This document shows, piece by piece, positions 50,038 through 59,266 of a stretch of DNA of 64,000 bases (position 1 is the stretch's first letter; each line of letters opens with the position of its first letter). The position numbers and the translations under genes were made by a program. The DNA comes from an uncultured Spirochaetaceae bacterium (lineage in GTDB: Bacteria; Spirochaetota; Spirochaetia; Sphaerochaetales; Sphaerochaetaceae): assembly GCA_944389015.1 (NCBI GenBank), contig CALXKS010000074.1, positions 1 through 64,000 of the forward strand. The letters run 5' to 3'. The notes under the pieces were generated by a model. That model was not told the origin of the DNA. It worked only from the letters and a program-made list of their open reading frames with translations, and ran no database searches.

Positions 50038-51201
50038 GTGGGACAGGTATTCTTTCATATCGATCTCGATGCCTTCTTTGCATCCGTCGAGATCCTCGAC
50101 CATCCGGAATACAGAGACAAGCCCCTGATAATAGGGACACCGGGGCCGCGCCATGTCGCATCCACATGCTCATACGAAGCAAGGAAGTATGGAGTTCACA
50201 GCGCAATGCCCATGACGACAGCTCTGAGACTTTGCCCCGATGCCATATGCATAAAAGGAAGGATGGACAGATATGCGGAGAAGAGCCGGGAGGTCATGGG
50301 TATAATCAGCTCATTCGCCCCGGGCTTCCTTCAGGTATCGATCGATGAGGCTTTCCTGGATCTCACGGGTATGGAGAGGATCTATCCGCTTCCAGGGAAA
50401 GCCGCGAAGAGTCTGAAGGAACGGATACTTTCCGAGACAGGGCTTACTGTATCCATCGGTGTCGCATCCTCACGCTTCATTGCAAAGCTTGCCTCCGACT
50501 ACAGAAAGCCCGATGGGCTTACAATCGTTCCAAGGGGCAAGGAAGAGCTCTTCGTCGATACAGTGGGATTAAGAAAACTCTGGGGCATCGGGGACTCAAT
50601 GCTCAGAGCGCTTGAGAACAAGGGAATAAAGAGCACCGAGCGCCTGAGATCCTACAGCGAAGAGGATCTGAAGAGGATGTTCGGGGCCGCATCAGGCACT
50701 TATCTTTATAGCGTATCAAGAGGCATGGATCCGGGGATATATCAGGGAGAGGCGAAATCCAGATCGATATCCACAGAGCGCACCTACTACCCTGACCTGT
50801 ACTCCACCGATGCCGTCGAGAACATACTCCTCGAGATGAGCGAGGAAGTGATGTTCCGCGCTTTTGATGAGAAGAAGATACCCAGGACCGTATCAGTCAA
50901 GCTCCGTTACGGGGATTTTTCGACAATCACCATGCAGACTACGCCTTCCAGTGCGATATATTCATCGATGGATGTCTACAGAATAGCGAAGGACCTTTTC
51001 TTCTCAAGATGGAAGGGCGAAGGCATAAGGCTAATAGGAGTTGCCCTCCAGAGCATCTATGATGGCGATGATGTCGAACAGGGAGAGTTCTTCAGGGAGC
51101 GTGAAATGAAGGAGCGTGAGCTGGAGAAGACAATCCTGGAACTTGGGAGGAATGGAAGCAAGGTAATGCGCCTGAGGCACCTCGAAGATACACGGTACTG
51201 A
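50038..51201 (+). CDS. dinB: DNA polymerase IV
   Basis: A 387-residue Y-family polymerase. The catalytic acids are in FFHIDLDAFFASVE (residues about 5-18) and SIDEAFLDLTG (near 102). The finger/helix-hairpin region GLRKLWGIGDSMLRAL and little-finger domain (about 230-345) are complete. It performs error-prone lesion bypass. GTG at 50038 is preferred over an ATG 18 bases earlier because the -10 box ends 6 bases before it and the protein then begins MGQVFFHIDLDAFF. No LexA-type operator was seen. Confidence 0.9.
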   Translation: MGQVFFHIDLDAFFASVEILDHPEYRDKPLIIGTPGPRHVASTCSYEARKYGVHSAMPMTTALRLCPDAICIKGRMDRYAEKSREVMGIISSFAPGFLQVSIDEAFLDLTGMERIYPLPGKAAKSLKERILSETGLTVSIGVASSRFIAKLASDYRKPDGLTIVPRGKEELFVDTVGLRKLWGIGDSMLRALENKGIKSTERLRSYSEEDLKRMFGAASGTYLYSVSRGMDPGIYQGEAKSRSISTERTYYPDLYSTDAVENILLEMSEEVMFRAFDEKKIPRTVSVKLRYGDFSTITMQTTPSSAIYSSMDVYRIAKDLFFSRWKGEGIRLIGVALQSIYDGDDVEQGEFFREREMKERELEKTILELGRNGSKVMRLRHLEDTRY

Positions 51202-51292
51202 TGAATGGGAATGACTCCATATCCCGCTGCTTTGGATGGCAGAGCGCTTCCAGCTCTGGTCAGAGCCATGCGATTGATGCTACTCTTCACAC

Positions 51293-51802
51293 ATGCTCAG
51301 CATATGCCTTTTCGAACCGGAGATACCGCAGAACACAGGGAATATAGCACGCACATGCGCAGTGACAGGAACACATCTTCACCTTGTCCGGCCTCTGGGC
51401 TTTGACATCTCGGAAAAGGCTGTGCGCCATGCCGGCCTGGACTACTGGAGCGATGTTGATATAACGGTGCATGAGAGTGTTGATGCTTTTCTGGAGAAAT
51501 ACAAGGATAGAAGGCTCTACTTTTTCTCAACAAAAGGCAGGAATGTCTACAGCGATGTTGTATATCCTGCCGATGAAGATGTATTCTTCATCTTCGGAAA
51601 GGAAAGCAGGGGCATCGATGAGGAGATACTTCTCCAGCATCCCGATACCACTCTCCGCATCCCGATGCTGAGCACGATGAGGAGCCTGAACCTGTCCAAC
51701 AGCGCTGCGATAGCGGCATATGAATACTACAGGCAGCTTGGCTTTCCCTGTCTCGGGAAGGAAGGAGAGCTGCATGGGAAAAGGAAATGGGAGAACTTAT
51801 GA
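51293..51802 (+). CDS. trmL: tRNA (cytidine(34)-2'-O)-methyltransferase
   Basis: A 169-residue SPOUT methyltransferase. MLSICLFEPEIPQNTGNIARTCAVTGTHLHLVRPLGF is the TrmL/YibK N-terminus, and the SAM knot is formed by FIFGKESRGIDEEIL, LRIPMLSTMRSLNLSNSAAIAAYEYYRQ. It modifies the wobble base of tRNA-Leu. TACTCT (51281-51286) lies 6 bases before the ATG and no ribosome binding site is visible. It overlaps proC by 4 bases. Confidence 0.9.
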   Translation: MLSICLFEPEIPQNTGNIARTCAVTGTHLHLVRPLGFDISEKAVRHAGLDYWSDVDITVHESVDAFLEKYKDRRLYFFSTKGRNVYSDVVYPADEDVFFIFGKESRGIDEEILLQHPDTTLRIPMLSTMRSLNLSNSAAIAAYEYYRQLGFPCLGKEGELHGKRKWENL

Positions 51803-52593
51803 GGATCTCGGTTATCGGAACGGGAAACATGGGCGGAGCGATAGCCTCTGCGCTCTGTGAATCGGCGGAGTATGAAGTCGCTGTATATGACAAAGCCATA
51901 GAGAAGGCAGAGAAGCTGAAGGAAGAGCATGACGGGATAACAGTGCTTCCGTCCATCGAGGATGCATCGGGAAGCGATGTGATCATCATTGCGGTCAAGC
52001 CACAGGTGCTTCCATCGCTCTATCTTTCCCTCAGGGAGATCGAGGCCGGACTCTGGATCAGCATAGCAGCGGGCGTTCCCCTTTCAATCCTTGAGGACCA
52101 TCTCGGCACCGATTCAATCGTTCGTTTCATGCCGAATATCGCAGCAACAGCAAGGAAGGCTGTCACGGCGATTGCAGCAGGAAGCGGCATAAGCGCAGAG
52201 AACAGGGATCTGGCTTTCAGCATTGCATCATCATTCGGATCGGCATACTTCATCCCTGAGAATCTCTTCCCTGCATTCATCGGGATATCAGGATCAGGGA
52301 TCGCATATATATTCGAAGTCATGCATCAGATAGCGATGGGAGGAGTCAGGGCCGGAATCCCCTACCCTGAGGCACTTTCGATTGTACGCGATACCGCAAT
52401 CAGCGCTGCAGAGACGCTCAAACTCACAGGAAAGAATGCAATAGAGCTTGAGACAATGGTATGCTCCGCAGCAGGAACTACGATCGAAGGGGTCAAGGCG
52501 CTCCATGATGGAGGGCTTCCGAGCACTCTTATGGATGCTGTTGCGAAGGCTGCAGCCAGAAGCACCGAACTTGAGAACGAAGCACTGAGATAA
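51799..52593 (+). CDS. proC: Pyrroline-5-carboxylate reductase
   Basis: A 264-residue enzyme making proline from 1-pyrroline-5-carboxylate with NAD(P)H. The dinucleotide motif ISVIGTGNMGGAIASAL is at residues 3-19, VKPQVLP near 60, FMPNIAATARKAVTAIAAG near 118 and SGSGIAYIFEVMHQI near 165. The ATG at 51799 is used because GGGAG lies 5 bases upstream and it overlaps the trmL stop; the frame also contains an ATG 12 bases earlier. It continues into serS after 14 bases. Confidence 0.9.
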   Translation: MRISVIGTGNMGGAIASALCESAEYEVAVYDKAIEKAEKLKEEHDGITVLPSIEDASGSDVIIIAVKPQVLPSLYLSLREIEAGLWISIAAGVPLSILEDHLGTDSIVRFMPNIAATARKAVTAIAAGSGISAENRDLAFSIASSFGSAYFIPENLFPAFIGISGSGIAYIFEVMHQIAMGGVRAGIPYPEALSIVRDTAISAAETLKLTGKNAIELETMVCSAAGTTIEGVKALHDGGLPSTLMDAVAKAAARSTELENEALR

Positions 52594-52607
52594 GGAAAGG
52601 TGGAATC

Positions 52608-53885
52608 ATGATAGATATCAAAGACATCAGGACAAGGTACAGCGAGATCGAGAGCAACATAAAGAACAGATACATGAATGTTGACCTTCAGAAGATCGCT
52701 GCTGATATGGAAAAGAGGAGCGAGCTGCTGCAGAAGGCTGAGGCACTCAGAGCCAGAAGGAATGAGACAGCGGCGAAGATGAAGGGGAAGCTCGATCCTG
52801 AGACACGCAATCAGCTGATTGCGGAAGGAAAGGCGATAAAGGATGAGCTTGCAGCTGCCGAGGCAGAGCTCGATGAGGTTGAGCGCACATTCCAGGCTGA
52901 GGTCAGGACGATTCCGAACTACGCCTCTCCGGAAGCTCCTGTAGGAAAGGAAGACAAGGACAGCCTTGCAGTGAAGTTCTATGGCGAGCCTACGAAGTTC
53001 AGCTTCAAGGCAAAGGATCATGTTGAGCTTGGCGAAGCCCTTGATATCCTCGACTTCGACAGCGGCGCGAAGGTCTCAGGACAGAAGTTCTACTACATAA
53101 AGAACCAGGGTGTGATCCTTCAGATGGCACTGGAGCGCTATGCGATGGATATCGTGCTCCGTCACGGATTCACTCCCTTCATCACTCCTGATATCGCAAA
53201 GGAGGAGATCCTTCAGGGAATCGGATTCAATCCAAGAGGAGCTGAATCGAATATCTATACACTCGAGGGAACAGGGACATGCCTTGTCGGGACAGCGGAG
53301 ATCACCCTCGGAGGCTACTACTCCGGGCAGATCCTTGACAAATCAAGCTTACCGATAAAGATGACAGGCCTTTCCCACTGCTTCAGGAGAGAGGCTGGAG
53401 GGGCTGGGCAGTACTCCAAGGGACTTTACCGCGTGCACCAGTTCTCGAAGCTCGAGATGTTCATCTACTGTCTGCCTGAGGAGAGCGACAGCTTCCACAA
53501 GGAAATACTCTCGATCGAGGAGGAGATCTTCCAGGGTCTTGGCCTTCCATACCGCATCGTCGATACTGCCACTGGCGATCTCGGTGCTCCTGCATACAGG
53601 AAGTTCGATATCGAGGCATGGATGCCGGGACGCGGCGATGAGGGAGAGTACGGAGAGGTGACATCTACCTCGAACTGCACCGACTACCAGGCAAGGTCCC
53701 TGAACATCAGATACAGGGATGACGATGGTAAGGTAAAGTTCGTTCACATGCTCAATGGCACTGCCGTAGCGCTCTCCAGGGCGATTGTCGCGATAATGGA
53801 GAACTATCAGAACGAAGATGGTACCATAACCATACCTCCGGCACTTGTGCCATACTGCGGTTTCGATAAAATAGTAAGGAAGTAA
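52608..53885 (+). CDS. serS: Serine--tRNA ligase
   Basis: A 425-residue class II synthetase. The N-terminal helical arm (residues about 1-110, antiparallel coiled coil with RSELLQKAEALRARRNET) binds the tRNA. Motif 2 is FRREAGGAGQYSKGLYRVHQFSKLEMFIYC and motif 3 is GTAVALSRAIVAIMENYQNEDGTITIPPAL. Length matches the family. AAAGG is 9 bases before the ATG. It sits in the trmL-proC-serS-pncB run. Confidence 0.93.
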   Translation: MIDIKDIRTRYSEIESNIKNRYMNVDLQKIAADMEKRSELLQKAEALRARRNETAAKMKGKLDPETRNQLIAEGKAIKDELAAAEAELDEVERTFQAEVRTIPNYASPEAPVGKEDKDSLAVKFYGEPTKFSFKAKDHVELGEALDILDFDSGAKVSGQKFYYIKNQGVILQMALERYAMDIVLRHGFTPFITPDIAKEEILQGIGFNPRGAESNIYTLEGTGTCLVGTAEITLGGYYSGQILDKSSLPIKMTGLSHCFRREAGGAGQYSKGLYRVHQFSKLEMFIYCLPEESDSFHKEILSIEEEIFQGLGLPYRIVDTATGDLGAPAYRKFDIEAWMPGRGDEGEYGEVTSTSNCTDYQARSLNIRYRDDDGKVKFVHMLNGTAVALSRAIVAIMENYQNEDGTITIPPALVPYCGFDKIVRK

Positions 53886-53904
53886 AGACAAAGGAGGAGA
53901 GGAT

Positions 53905-55371
53905 ATGCATAAGAGCGCTCTCATAACCGACTTCTATGAACTGACAATGATGCAGGGATACTACCTTGAGCATCATGATGGCAGGGCGGTATTCGATATG
54001 TTCTACAGAACGAACCCTTTCCAGGGCGGATACACGATATTCACCGGAGTCGAGGAGCTTATCGACAAGCTCGGATCCATATCCTTCTCCGATGATGATA
54101 TCTCCTACCTCGACTCCCTCAGGATGTTCGACAGAAGCTTCCTGGAGTATCTCAGGACATACCGCTTCCATGGCGATGTATACACATTCGACGAAGGCAC
54201 CCCGGCATTCCCCGGAGAGCCTCTGATAAGAGTCGAAAGCGATCTCATGGATGCACAGCTCATCGAGACCCTTCTCCTGAATACCGTCAATTTCCAGACT
54301 CTGATCGCGACAAAGGCATCAAGGATGGTGCTTGCGACAAAGGGTCATGGAAGCATCATGGAGTTCGGACTGAGAAGAGCGCAGGGAGAGAACGGAGGGC
54401 ATGCAGCATCAAGGGCATCCTTCATCGGTGGAACTGTCTCTACAAGCAATACATATGCTGGAAAGCTCTATGGCATTCCCGTATCAGGAACGATGGCGCA
54501 CTCATGGATCATGAGCTACCCCACTGAGGAGGAGGCTTTCCGCAAGTTTGTGGAGATCTACCCTGATAACGGCATCCTGCTGATCGATACATACGACACT
54601 CTCGGATCAGGGATCGAAGCGGCCATAAAGATAGGACTCGAGCAGAAAGCAAAGGGAAAGAGAATCGGGGTCAGGATCGATTCCGGGGATCTCTCGTACC
54701 TTACGAAAGCAATAAGGCAGCGCCTCGATGATGCAGGACTCGAGGATGCAAGGATCTGTGTCTCCAATGATATCACGGAAGATATCATCAGGAGCCTCAT
54801 CTCCGATGGCGCCCCTATCGACAGCTGGGGAATCGGAACACATCTTGTGACGGGAGGAAGCCAGGCATCGCTCAATGGCGTATACAAGCTCTCCGCAAAG
54901 GAAGAGAATGGCTCATTCACACCATGCCTCAAGGTCTCCAGCAGCTACGAGAAAACCACGAATCCAGGAATCAAGCAGGTATATAGATTCTTCGACAGAT
55001 CCGGAGGAGCGCTTGCGGATCTCATAACGCTCTCCGATGAAGTGCTTGAGAGCGGAAAGGACTATACATTCTACCATCCGTTCTCAACTGCTGACCAATT
55101 CACTATGAGAAAGAATGCATACGCCTCGTTCATGCCGCTTCTTACGAAGAAAATGGAGAATGGCAGGAGGATATCCCCAGAGAGAAGCCTCAAGGAGATC
55201 CAGGAGACATCCGCTGCCCTTCTTGGAGCGTTCGACAAATCCTACAAGAGGCTTATCAATCCGCACATCTACAAGGTATCGCTATCTGAGAAGCTCAGGA
55301 GCCTCAAGACCGATCTCCTTGTGGAAGCGAGACAGAAGGAAAGCACTGTCAGGAACGGGCAGGACGGCTGA
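53905..55371 (+). CDS. pncB: Nicotinate phosphoribosyltransferase
   Basis: A 488-residue enzyme joining nicotinate and PRPP to form nicotinate mononucleotide. LITDFYELTMMQGYYLEH at the N-terminus, GHGSIMEFGLRRAQGENGGHAASRASFIGG near 155, GTMAHSWIMSYPTEEEAF near 196 (phosphoryl-accepting His, H198), RIDSGDLSYL near 258, and TGGSQASLNGVYKL near 317. The start follows AAAGGAGGAGAGG. The 3' end overlaps the convergent ywaF-type gene by 23 bases. Confidence 0.92.
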   Translation: MHKSALITDFYELTMMQGYYLEHHDGRAVFDMFYRTNPFQGGYTIFTGVEELIDKLGSISFSDDDISYLDSLRMFDRSFLEYLRTYRFHGDVYTFDEGTPAFPGEPLIRVESDLMDAQLIETLLLNTVNFQTLIATKASRMVLATKGHGSIMEFGLRRAQGENGGHAASRASFIGGTVSTSNTYAGKLYGIPVSGTMAHSWIMSYPTEEEAFRKFVEIYPDNGILLIDTYDTLGSGIEAAIKIGLEQKAKGKRIGVRIDSGDLSYLTKAIRQRLDDAGLEDARICVSNDITEDIIRSLISDGAPIDSWGIGTHLVTGGSQASLNGVYKLSAKEENGSFTPCLKVSSSYEKTTNPGIKQVYRFFDRSGGALADLITLSDEVLESGKDYTFYHPFSTADQFTMRKNAYASFMPLLTKKMENGRRISPERSLKEIQETSAALLGAFDKSYKRLINPHIYKVSLSEKLRSLKTDLLVEARQKESTVRNGQDG

Positions 55372-56068
55372 AAGGCAGATACATAATAGTCCAGACAATA
55401 GCGGCGATGATGGGGAATGCGATCCTGTACCAGCCTCCTATATACCTTTCAAGGATGGTAAGAGGATTGCCCTCTGCCGGGCCGTTCATGAAGAAGAAGT
55501 TCGTCCCAAGGGCGTTGTTCACGAAGTAGATCGCGACTCCGTAGAGCACTATGAATGGCACAAGCCTTATGAGCCTTCTGAATGAAGGCCTGAATCCTCC
55601 GGAAAGCAGCATGGCAGGATAGAGCGCGATGAGTATGTGTATCGAGAAGCTGTGGAAGCACATTATGTTGATAAGCGGAAGATTCATCCAGTCCGGGAAC
55701 ACGAGCGCCATAAGCGCTGTAGGCAGGGAAACCGCATAAAGATACTCGGCAAGATAGACAGAGCCGGAAACAGCATGGAAGAATGCTATGAATACGGATA
55801 TCGAGCAGAGATGGAGCGGAAGGAACTCCCAGATCCACTGCCCTGTCGGTATCGTGACAGCATATTTCAGAGCCTCATCCGCAAGAAGGAGAACGGCAAG
55901 GATGATCCTTATCCTCCGTCTTGTCCCTTCATTGCTTCTGCTGTACTTCCTTCCAAGCACAAGGCACAGGACGGCCGCGAGCATGAGCCATAGAAGATGC
56001 CCTATCGAGAAAGTACCCATTCCATAACCATCAGGAATGGCCTCTGATGTATACAGCCATGGTTCCAT
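55349..56068 (-). CDS. YwaF/TIGR02206-type integral membrane protein
   Basis: A 239-residue protein with six or seven membrane helices. GTFSIGHLLWLMLAAVLCLVLGRKYS, WEFLPLHLCSISVFIAF (LPLHLC core) and YAVSLPTALMALVFPDW (near 110) match the TIGR02206 family, whose role is unknown. Start is the ATG at 56066-56068, with TATTAT 8 bases upstream and no ribosome binding site; longer upstream starts would cross that box. Divergent from xseA. Confidence 0.78.
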   Translation of the reverse strand: MEPWLYTSEAIPDGYGMGTFSIGHLLWLMLAAVLCLVLGRKYSRSNEGTRRRIRIILAVLLLADEALKYAVTIPTGQWIWEFLPLHLCSISVFIAFFHAVSGSVYLAEYLYAVSLPTALMALVFPDWMNLPLINIMCFHSFSIHILIALYPAMLLSGGFRPSFRRLIRLVPFIVLYGVAIYFVNNALGTNFFFMNGPAEGNPLTILERYIGGWYRIAFPIIAAIVWTIMYLPFSRPARS

Positions 56069-56076
56069 AGTTACTG

Positions 56077-56110
56077 ATAATAGCATCACTAAGGCGATTT
56101 CTGCTACAAT
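56077..56110. promoter_or_regulatory. Divergent -10 boxes of ywaF-type gene and xseA
   Basis: Minus: TATTAT (56077-56082), 8 bases before the ATG at 56068. Plus: TACAAT (56105-56110), exactly 6 bases before the ATG at 56117. No ribosome binding site for either; -35 boxes weak. Confidence 0.6.
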
Positions 56111-56116
56111 AACGGC

Positions 56117-57505
56117 ATGGAAAGCTACGACATCTTCGGCAGAACGCTCACTGTAAGCGAAGCAAACGGCATAATACATGATACTGTCGAGGAGATCTTC
56201 TACGAGCTGAGGATCGAAGGTGAGATCTCAGGCTTCCGTCCGGCCTCATCGGGACACTGGTATTTCACGCTCAAGGACAGCTCAAGCGCAATCGATGCCG
56301 CGGTATTCCGTTCTGCCCAGTATGCAATGGAGTATCCGAAGAATGGAGATCTTGTCGTAGCAAAGGGCTCCCTATCCTACTACACCAGGAACGGCAGGCT
56401 CACATACGTCATCAGGGAGATGAGGAAAAAGGGAGAGGGAGACATCCTGGAGATGCTCGAGAAGCGGAAGGAATACTACCGTGGGCTCGGGTATTTCGAT
56501 GAGGACAGGAAGAAGCCGATACCGGAGGAGATAAGGACTCTCGGTGTTGTCACAAGCCCTACAGGAGCAGCTATCCGCGATATCCTGAATGTGACAAAGC
56601 GCAGAGCCCCCTCCCTTGATATATTGATCTTCCCTGCGAAGGTCCAGGGTGATGGAAGCGCCGAGTCCATAGCATCGCGCATCAGGCAGGCAGATAACTT
56701 CCAGGCATGCGATCTTCTGATAATAGGCCGTGGAGGCGGAAGCACGGAGGATCTCCTATGCTTCTCCGATCCAGAGGTCATAGAGGCAATCCATAACTGC
56801 TCCATACCTATAATCTCAGCTGTCGGACATGAGATAGACTGGCCGATCTCAGACTATGCAGCAGACAGGCGCGCACCTACCCCATCTGCCGCTGCAGAGA
56901 TAGCGACCGAGACCATATTCCGCAGACGTGAAAGACTTGGTAATGCGCTATATGGTTCGGAAAGCATAATCCGTGGCAGGATAGCGGAGATGAGGCTGCG
57001 GCTCTCCGATGCACTCAGCAGCCTTTCCATTCTTGAGAAGAAGGTGCTCTCGCTTGAAGGCCGGATACCCTCATCGGAGGATCTGAGGAAAATGCTTATT
57101 CTCCGTGTACAGAATGCTGAGACAAGAGTCGGATACGCAGAAGAGGATATACAGAACTGCATTGAGAAGCGGATCAGGGAAGCTTCAGCCAGGATCTCGA
57201 TCAGCATTGAAAGAGAGGAGAATGCCATGAAGGAGAGGGTATCATCCGCATCAAGGCTTCTTTCCAGGCTCATCCCCTCTTCCAATGAGAGAATGAAAGC
57301 CCGGGTTGCTGTATCAAGGACAAGGGTAGATGCACTTGTCCGTGAATCGGAAGCGCTCTCCCCTCTTCTCATACTCCGACGCGGATACTCGGTGACGGAG
57401 AAGGAAGATGGAAGCATCGTCAGGCAGTCCAGCCAGCTGAAAGCCGGCGAGATTATAAGGACAAGACTTATGGACGGTACAGTGCTGTCCAGAGTGGAGG
57501 AATAG
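56117..57505 (+). CDS. xseA: Exodeoxyribonuclease VII large subunit
   Basis: A 462-residue nuclease subunit. N-terminal OB-fold for single-strand binding (IFYELRIEGEISGFRPASSGHWYFTLKDSSSAI, residues about 20-55). The catalytic Exonuc_VII_L domain has VVTSPTGAAIRDILNV, GRGGGSTEDLLCFSDPEV and VGHEIDWPISDYAADRRAPTPSAAAE, then a C-terminal coiled coil. With XseB it degrades single-stranded DNA. It lies 1 base before xseB. Confidence 0.93.
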   Translation: MESYDIFGRTLTVSEANGIIHDTVEEIFYELRIEGEISGFRPASSGHWYFTLKDSSSAIDAAVFRSAQYAMEYPKNGDLVVAKGSLSYYTRNGRLTYVIREMRKKGEGDILEMLEKRKEYYRGLGYFDEDRKKPIPEEIRTLGVVTSPTGAAIRDILNVTKRRAPSLDILIFPAKVQGDGSAESIASRIRQADNFQACDLLIIGRGGGSTEDLLCFSDPEVIEAIHNCSIPIISAVGHEIDWPISDYAADRRAPTPSAAAEIATETIFRRRERLGNALYGSESIIRGRIAEMRLRLSDALSSLSILEKKVLSLEGRIPSSEDLRKMLILRVQNAETRVGYAEEDIQNCIEKRIREASARISISIEREENAMKERVSSASRLLSRLIPSSNERMKARVAVSRTRVDALVRESEALSPLLILRRGYSVTEKEDGSIVRQSSQLKAGEIIRTRLMDGTVLSRVEE

Positions 57506-57506
57506 A

Positions 57507-57728
57507 ATGAGCTTCGAAAGCGATCTTAAGAGAATGGAGGAGATTACGGATCTCCTGAAGAATGAAGAGACAGGACTTGAAGAGTCGATAAAGCTCTATG
57601 AGGAAGCGGCAGCTCTTGGGAAGAAGCTGACAAAGACACTGACAGAGATACAGAGAAAGGTCGAGAAGGTGACTTCCGAGAACGAGATGGAGCTCGGCAC
57701 CGAGCCATTCGAGGAGGATGAAGAGTGA
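57507..57728 (+). CDS. xseB: Exodeoxyribonuclease VII small subunit
   Basis: A 73-residue helical protein matching XseB (SFESDLKRMEEITDLLKNEETGLEESIKLYEEAAALGKKL). It wraps the coiled coil of XseA in the holoenzyme. It starts 1 base after the xseA stop and overlaps purU by 4 bases, so the three genes are translationally linked. Confidence 0.92.
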   Translation: MSFESDLKRMEEITDLLKNEETGLEESIKLYEEAAALGKKLTKTLTEIQRKVEKVTSENEMELGTEPFEEDEE

Positions 57729-58582
57729 TCAGAGCAATATTCCTGATTCAGGCTGATGACAAGAAAGGGCTTCTAGCCTCCACCGTCGGCTTCTTCTACG
57801 AGAAAGGCTACAACATCCTCAAGTGCCAGCAGCATACTGACAGCTACGAGAAGCGCTTCTACATGCGCATTGAGATCGATGCCTCCGATATGAAGGAGAC
57901 AAGGAAGGAGCTTGAGGACGGCTTCGGGGAGGTTGCGGCAAGAGAAGGGCTGAACTGGTCATGCCATTGGTCTGACTATAGGATGCGTGTCGCTATCCTT
58001 GTATCGAAAGCAAGCCACTGCCTCTATGATCTTGTATCACGCAAACTCGAGGGTGAGCTCAGCTGCGAGATACCGCTCATAATATCGAACCACCCCGATC
58101 TCGAGATTGCTGCGAACCAGTTCAGGATCCCCTATTACTGCTTCCCTGTAGGCGACAGCAAGGCAGAGCAGGAGAGGAAGATCAGGGATCTGCTGAAGCG
58201 CTTCGATATAGATCTTGTTGTCCTTGCCCGCTATATGCAGATACTTTCGCCTGAGTTCACCGATGAATGGCAGGGAAAGATAATAAACATACACCATGCT
58301 TTCCTTCCTGCATTCCAGGGTGCTAATCCATACCTCAGAGCGTACCAGAGAGGCGTGAAGATGATCGGCGCAACCGCACACTATGCCTCAGAGGATCTCG
58401 ATCAGGGACCGATCATCGAGCAGGATACGGTAAGAGTCAGCCATGAACTCACGCCAAGCGGTCTTAAAGAGGTCGGCAAGGACTGTGAGAAGAGAGTGCT
58501 TGCGAATGCTGTCAAAGCACACCTTGAGCATAGGATAATAATCAACGGAGGACGTACGATCGTATTCCCCGTCGAGCGATGA
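57725..58582 (+). CDS. purU: Formyltetrahydrofolate deformylase
   Basis: A 285-residue enzyme hydrolysing 10-formyl-THF to formate and THF. N-terminal ACT domain (residues 1-80, IFLIQADDKKGLLASTVGFFYEKGYNIL) and C-terminal formyltransferase-like domain with YMQILSPEFTDEWQGKIINIHHAFLPAFQGANPY (near 165-198) and GATAHYASEDLDQGPII (near 214). It supplies formate for purine synthesis in some bacteria. Its stop abuts the convergent pseudouridine synthase without a gap. Confidence 0.92.
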   Translation: MIRAIFLIQADDKKGLLASTVGFFYEKGYNILKCQQHTDSYEKRFYMRIEIDASDMKETRKELEDGFGEVAAREGLNWSCHWSDYRMRVAILVSKASHCLYDLVSRKLEGELSCEIPLIISNHPDLEIAANQFRIPYYCFPVGDSKAEQERKIRDLLKRFDIDLVVLARYMQILSPEFTDEWQGKIINIHHAFLPAFQGANPYLRAYQRGVKMIGATAHYASEDLDQGPIIEQDTVRVSHELTPSGLKEVGKDCEKRVLANAVKAHLEHRIIINGGRTIVFPVER

Positions 58583-59266
58583 TCAGATCGTTATCGTCAG
58601 CTTGCGTCCAGAGCATGGCTCGATATAGCTTATCGATATCGCCTCCAGACCGAAATCATCAGATGCAATCCCGCCATACTGGGTGTCCCCGAGTATCGGA
58701 TGCCCAGCCCAGGCAAGGTGCGAGCGTATCTGATGGCGGAACCCTCTTGTGATCGTGCAGAGAAACTCATCATCGGAGACAGGGATGATCTCTGTAGTAT
58801 AGACCTTTCCCTTCATATGCCGCTGGTTCGCGGCTACAGGGCGGACGCTCTTCCCGCCCTTGCCGAATGAACGGAAATATGATGTGATGCGCACCGGGCC
58901 TTCGGTTATCGGGTACTGGGTGAATGGCTCGAAGCCCTCATCGATGCTCCTTCCGGATGAAGTGATGGCTCTGTACTCCTTCACTATCATGTCCTTCTTC
59001 TGCTGCTGCATCAGCGCGTCATATGCCTTCTGCGTGCGAGCGATGAGGACAAGGCCCTTTGTGAGATTGTCAAGACGGTGCACTACCCCGCCCTCCCATG
59101 GATTATCACCATGGCAGCAGCGGATCTCAGGATAATATGCAGATGCGATGGAAAGGAGAGTCCGGCCATCGATTGTGTTCTTCAGCGGAACGGTCGGGAT
59201 GCCGCTCTCCTTCCACCAGATGAGGGTATCAGGCCCTTCGAAGACAAGGTGAGTATCAGTTGTCAC
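58583..59266 (-). CDS. RluA-family pseudouridine synthase
   Basis: A 227-residue catalytic domain without an S4 domain. Active site VVHRLDNLTKGLVLIARTQKAYD (the family motif HRLDxxTSG with K for S; catalytic Asp present), GFRHQIRSHLAWAGHPILGDTQYGG is the C-terminal motif. It isomerises uridine in rRNA or tRNA, target unknown. Starts at a GTG (59264-59266) overlapping the YccA gene by 11 bases. Confidence 0.87.
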   Translation of the reverse strand: MTTDTHLVFEGPDTLIWWKESGIPTVPLKNTIDGRTLLSIASAYYPEIRCCHGDNPWEGGVVHRLDNLTKGLVLIARTQKAYDALMQQQKKDMIVKEYRAITSSGRSIDEGFEPFTQYPITEGPVRITSYFRSFGKGGKSVRPVAANQRHMKGKVYTTEIIPVSDDEFLCTITRGFRHQIRSHLAWAGHPILGDTQYGGIASDDFGLEAISISYIEPCSGRKLTITI

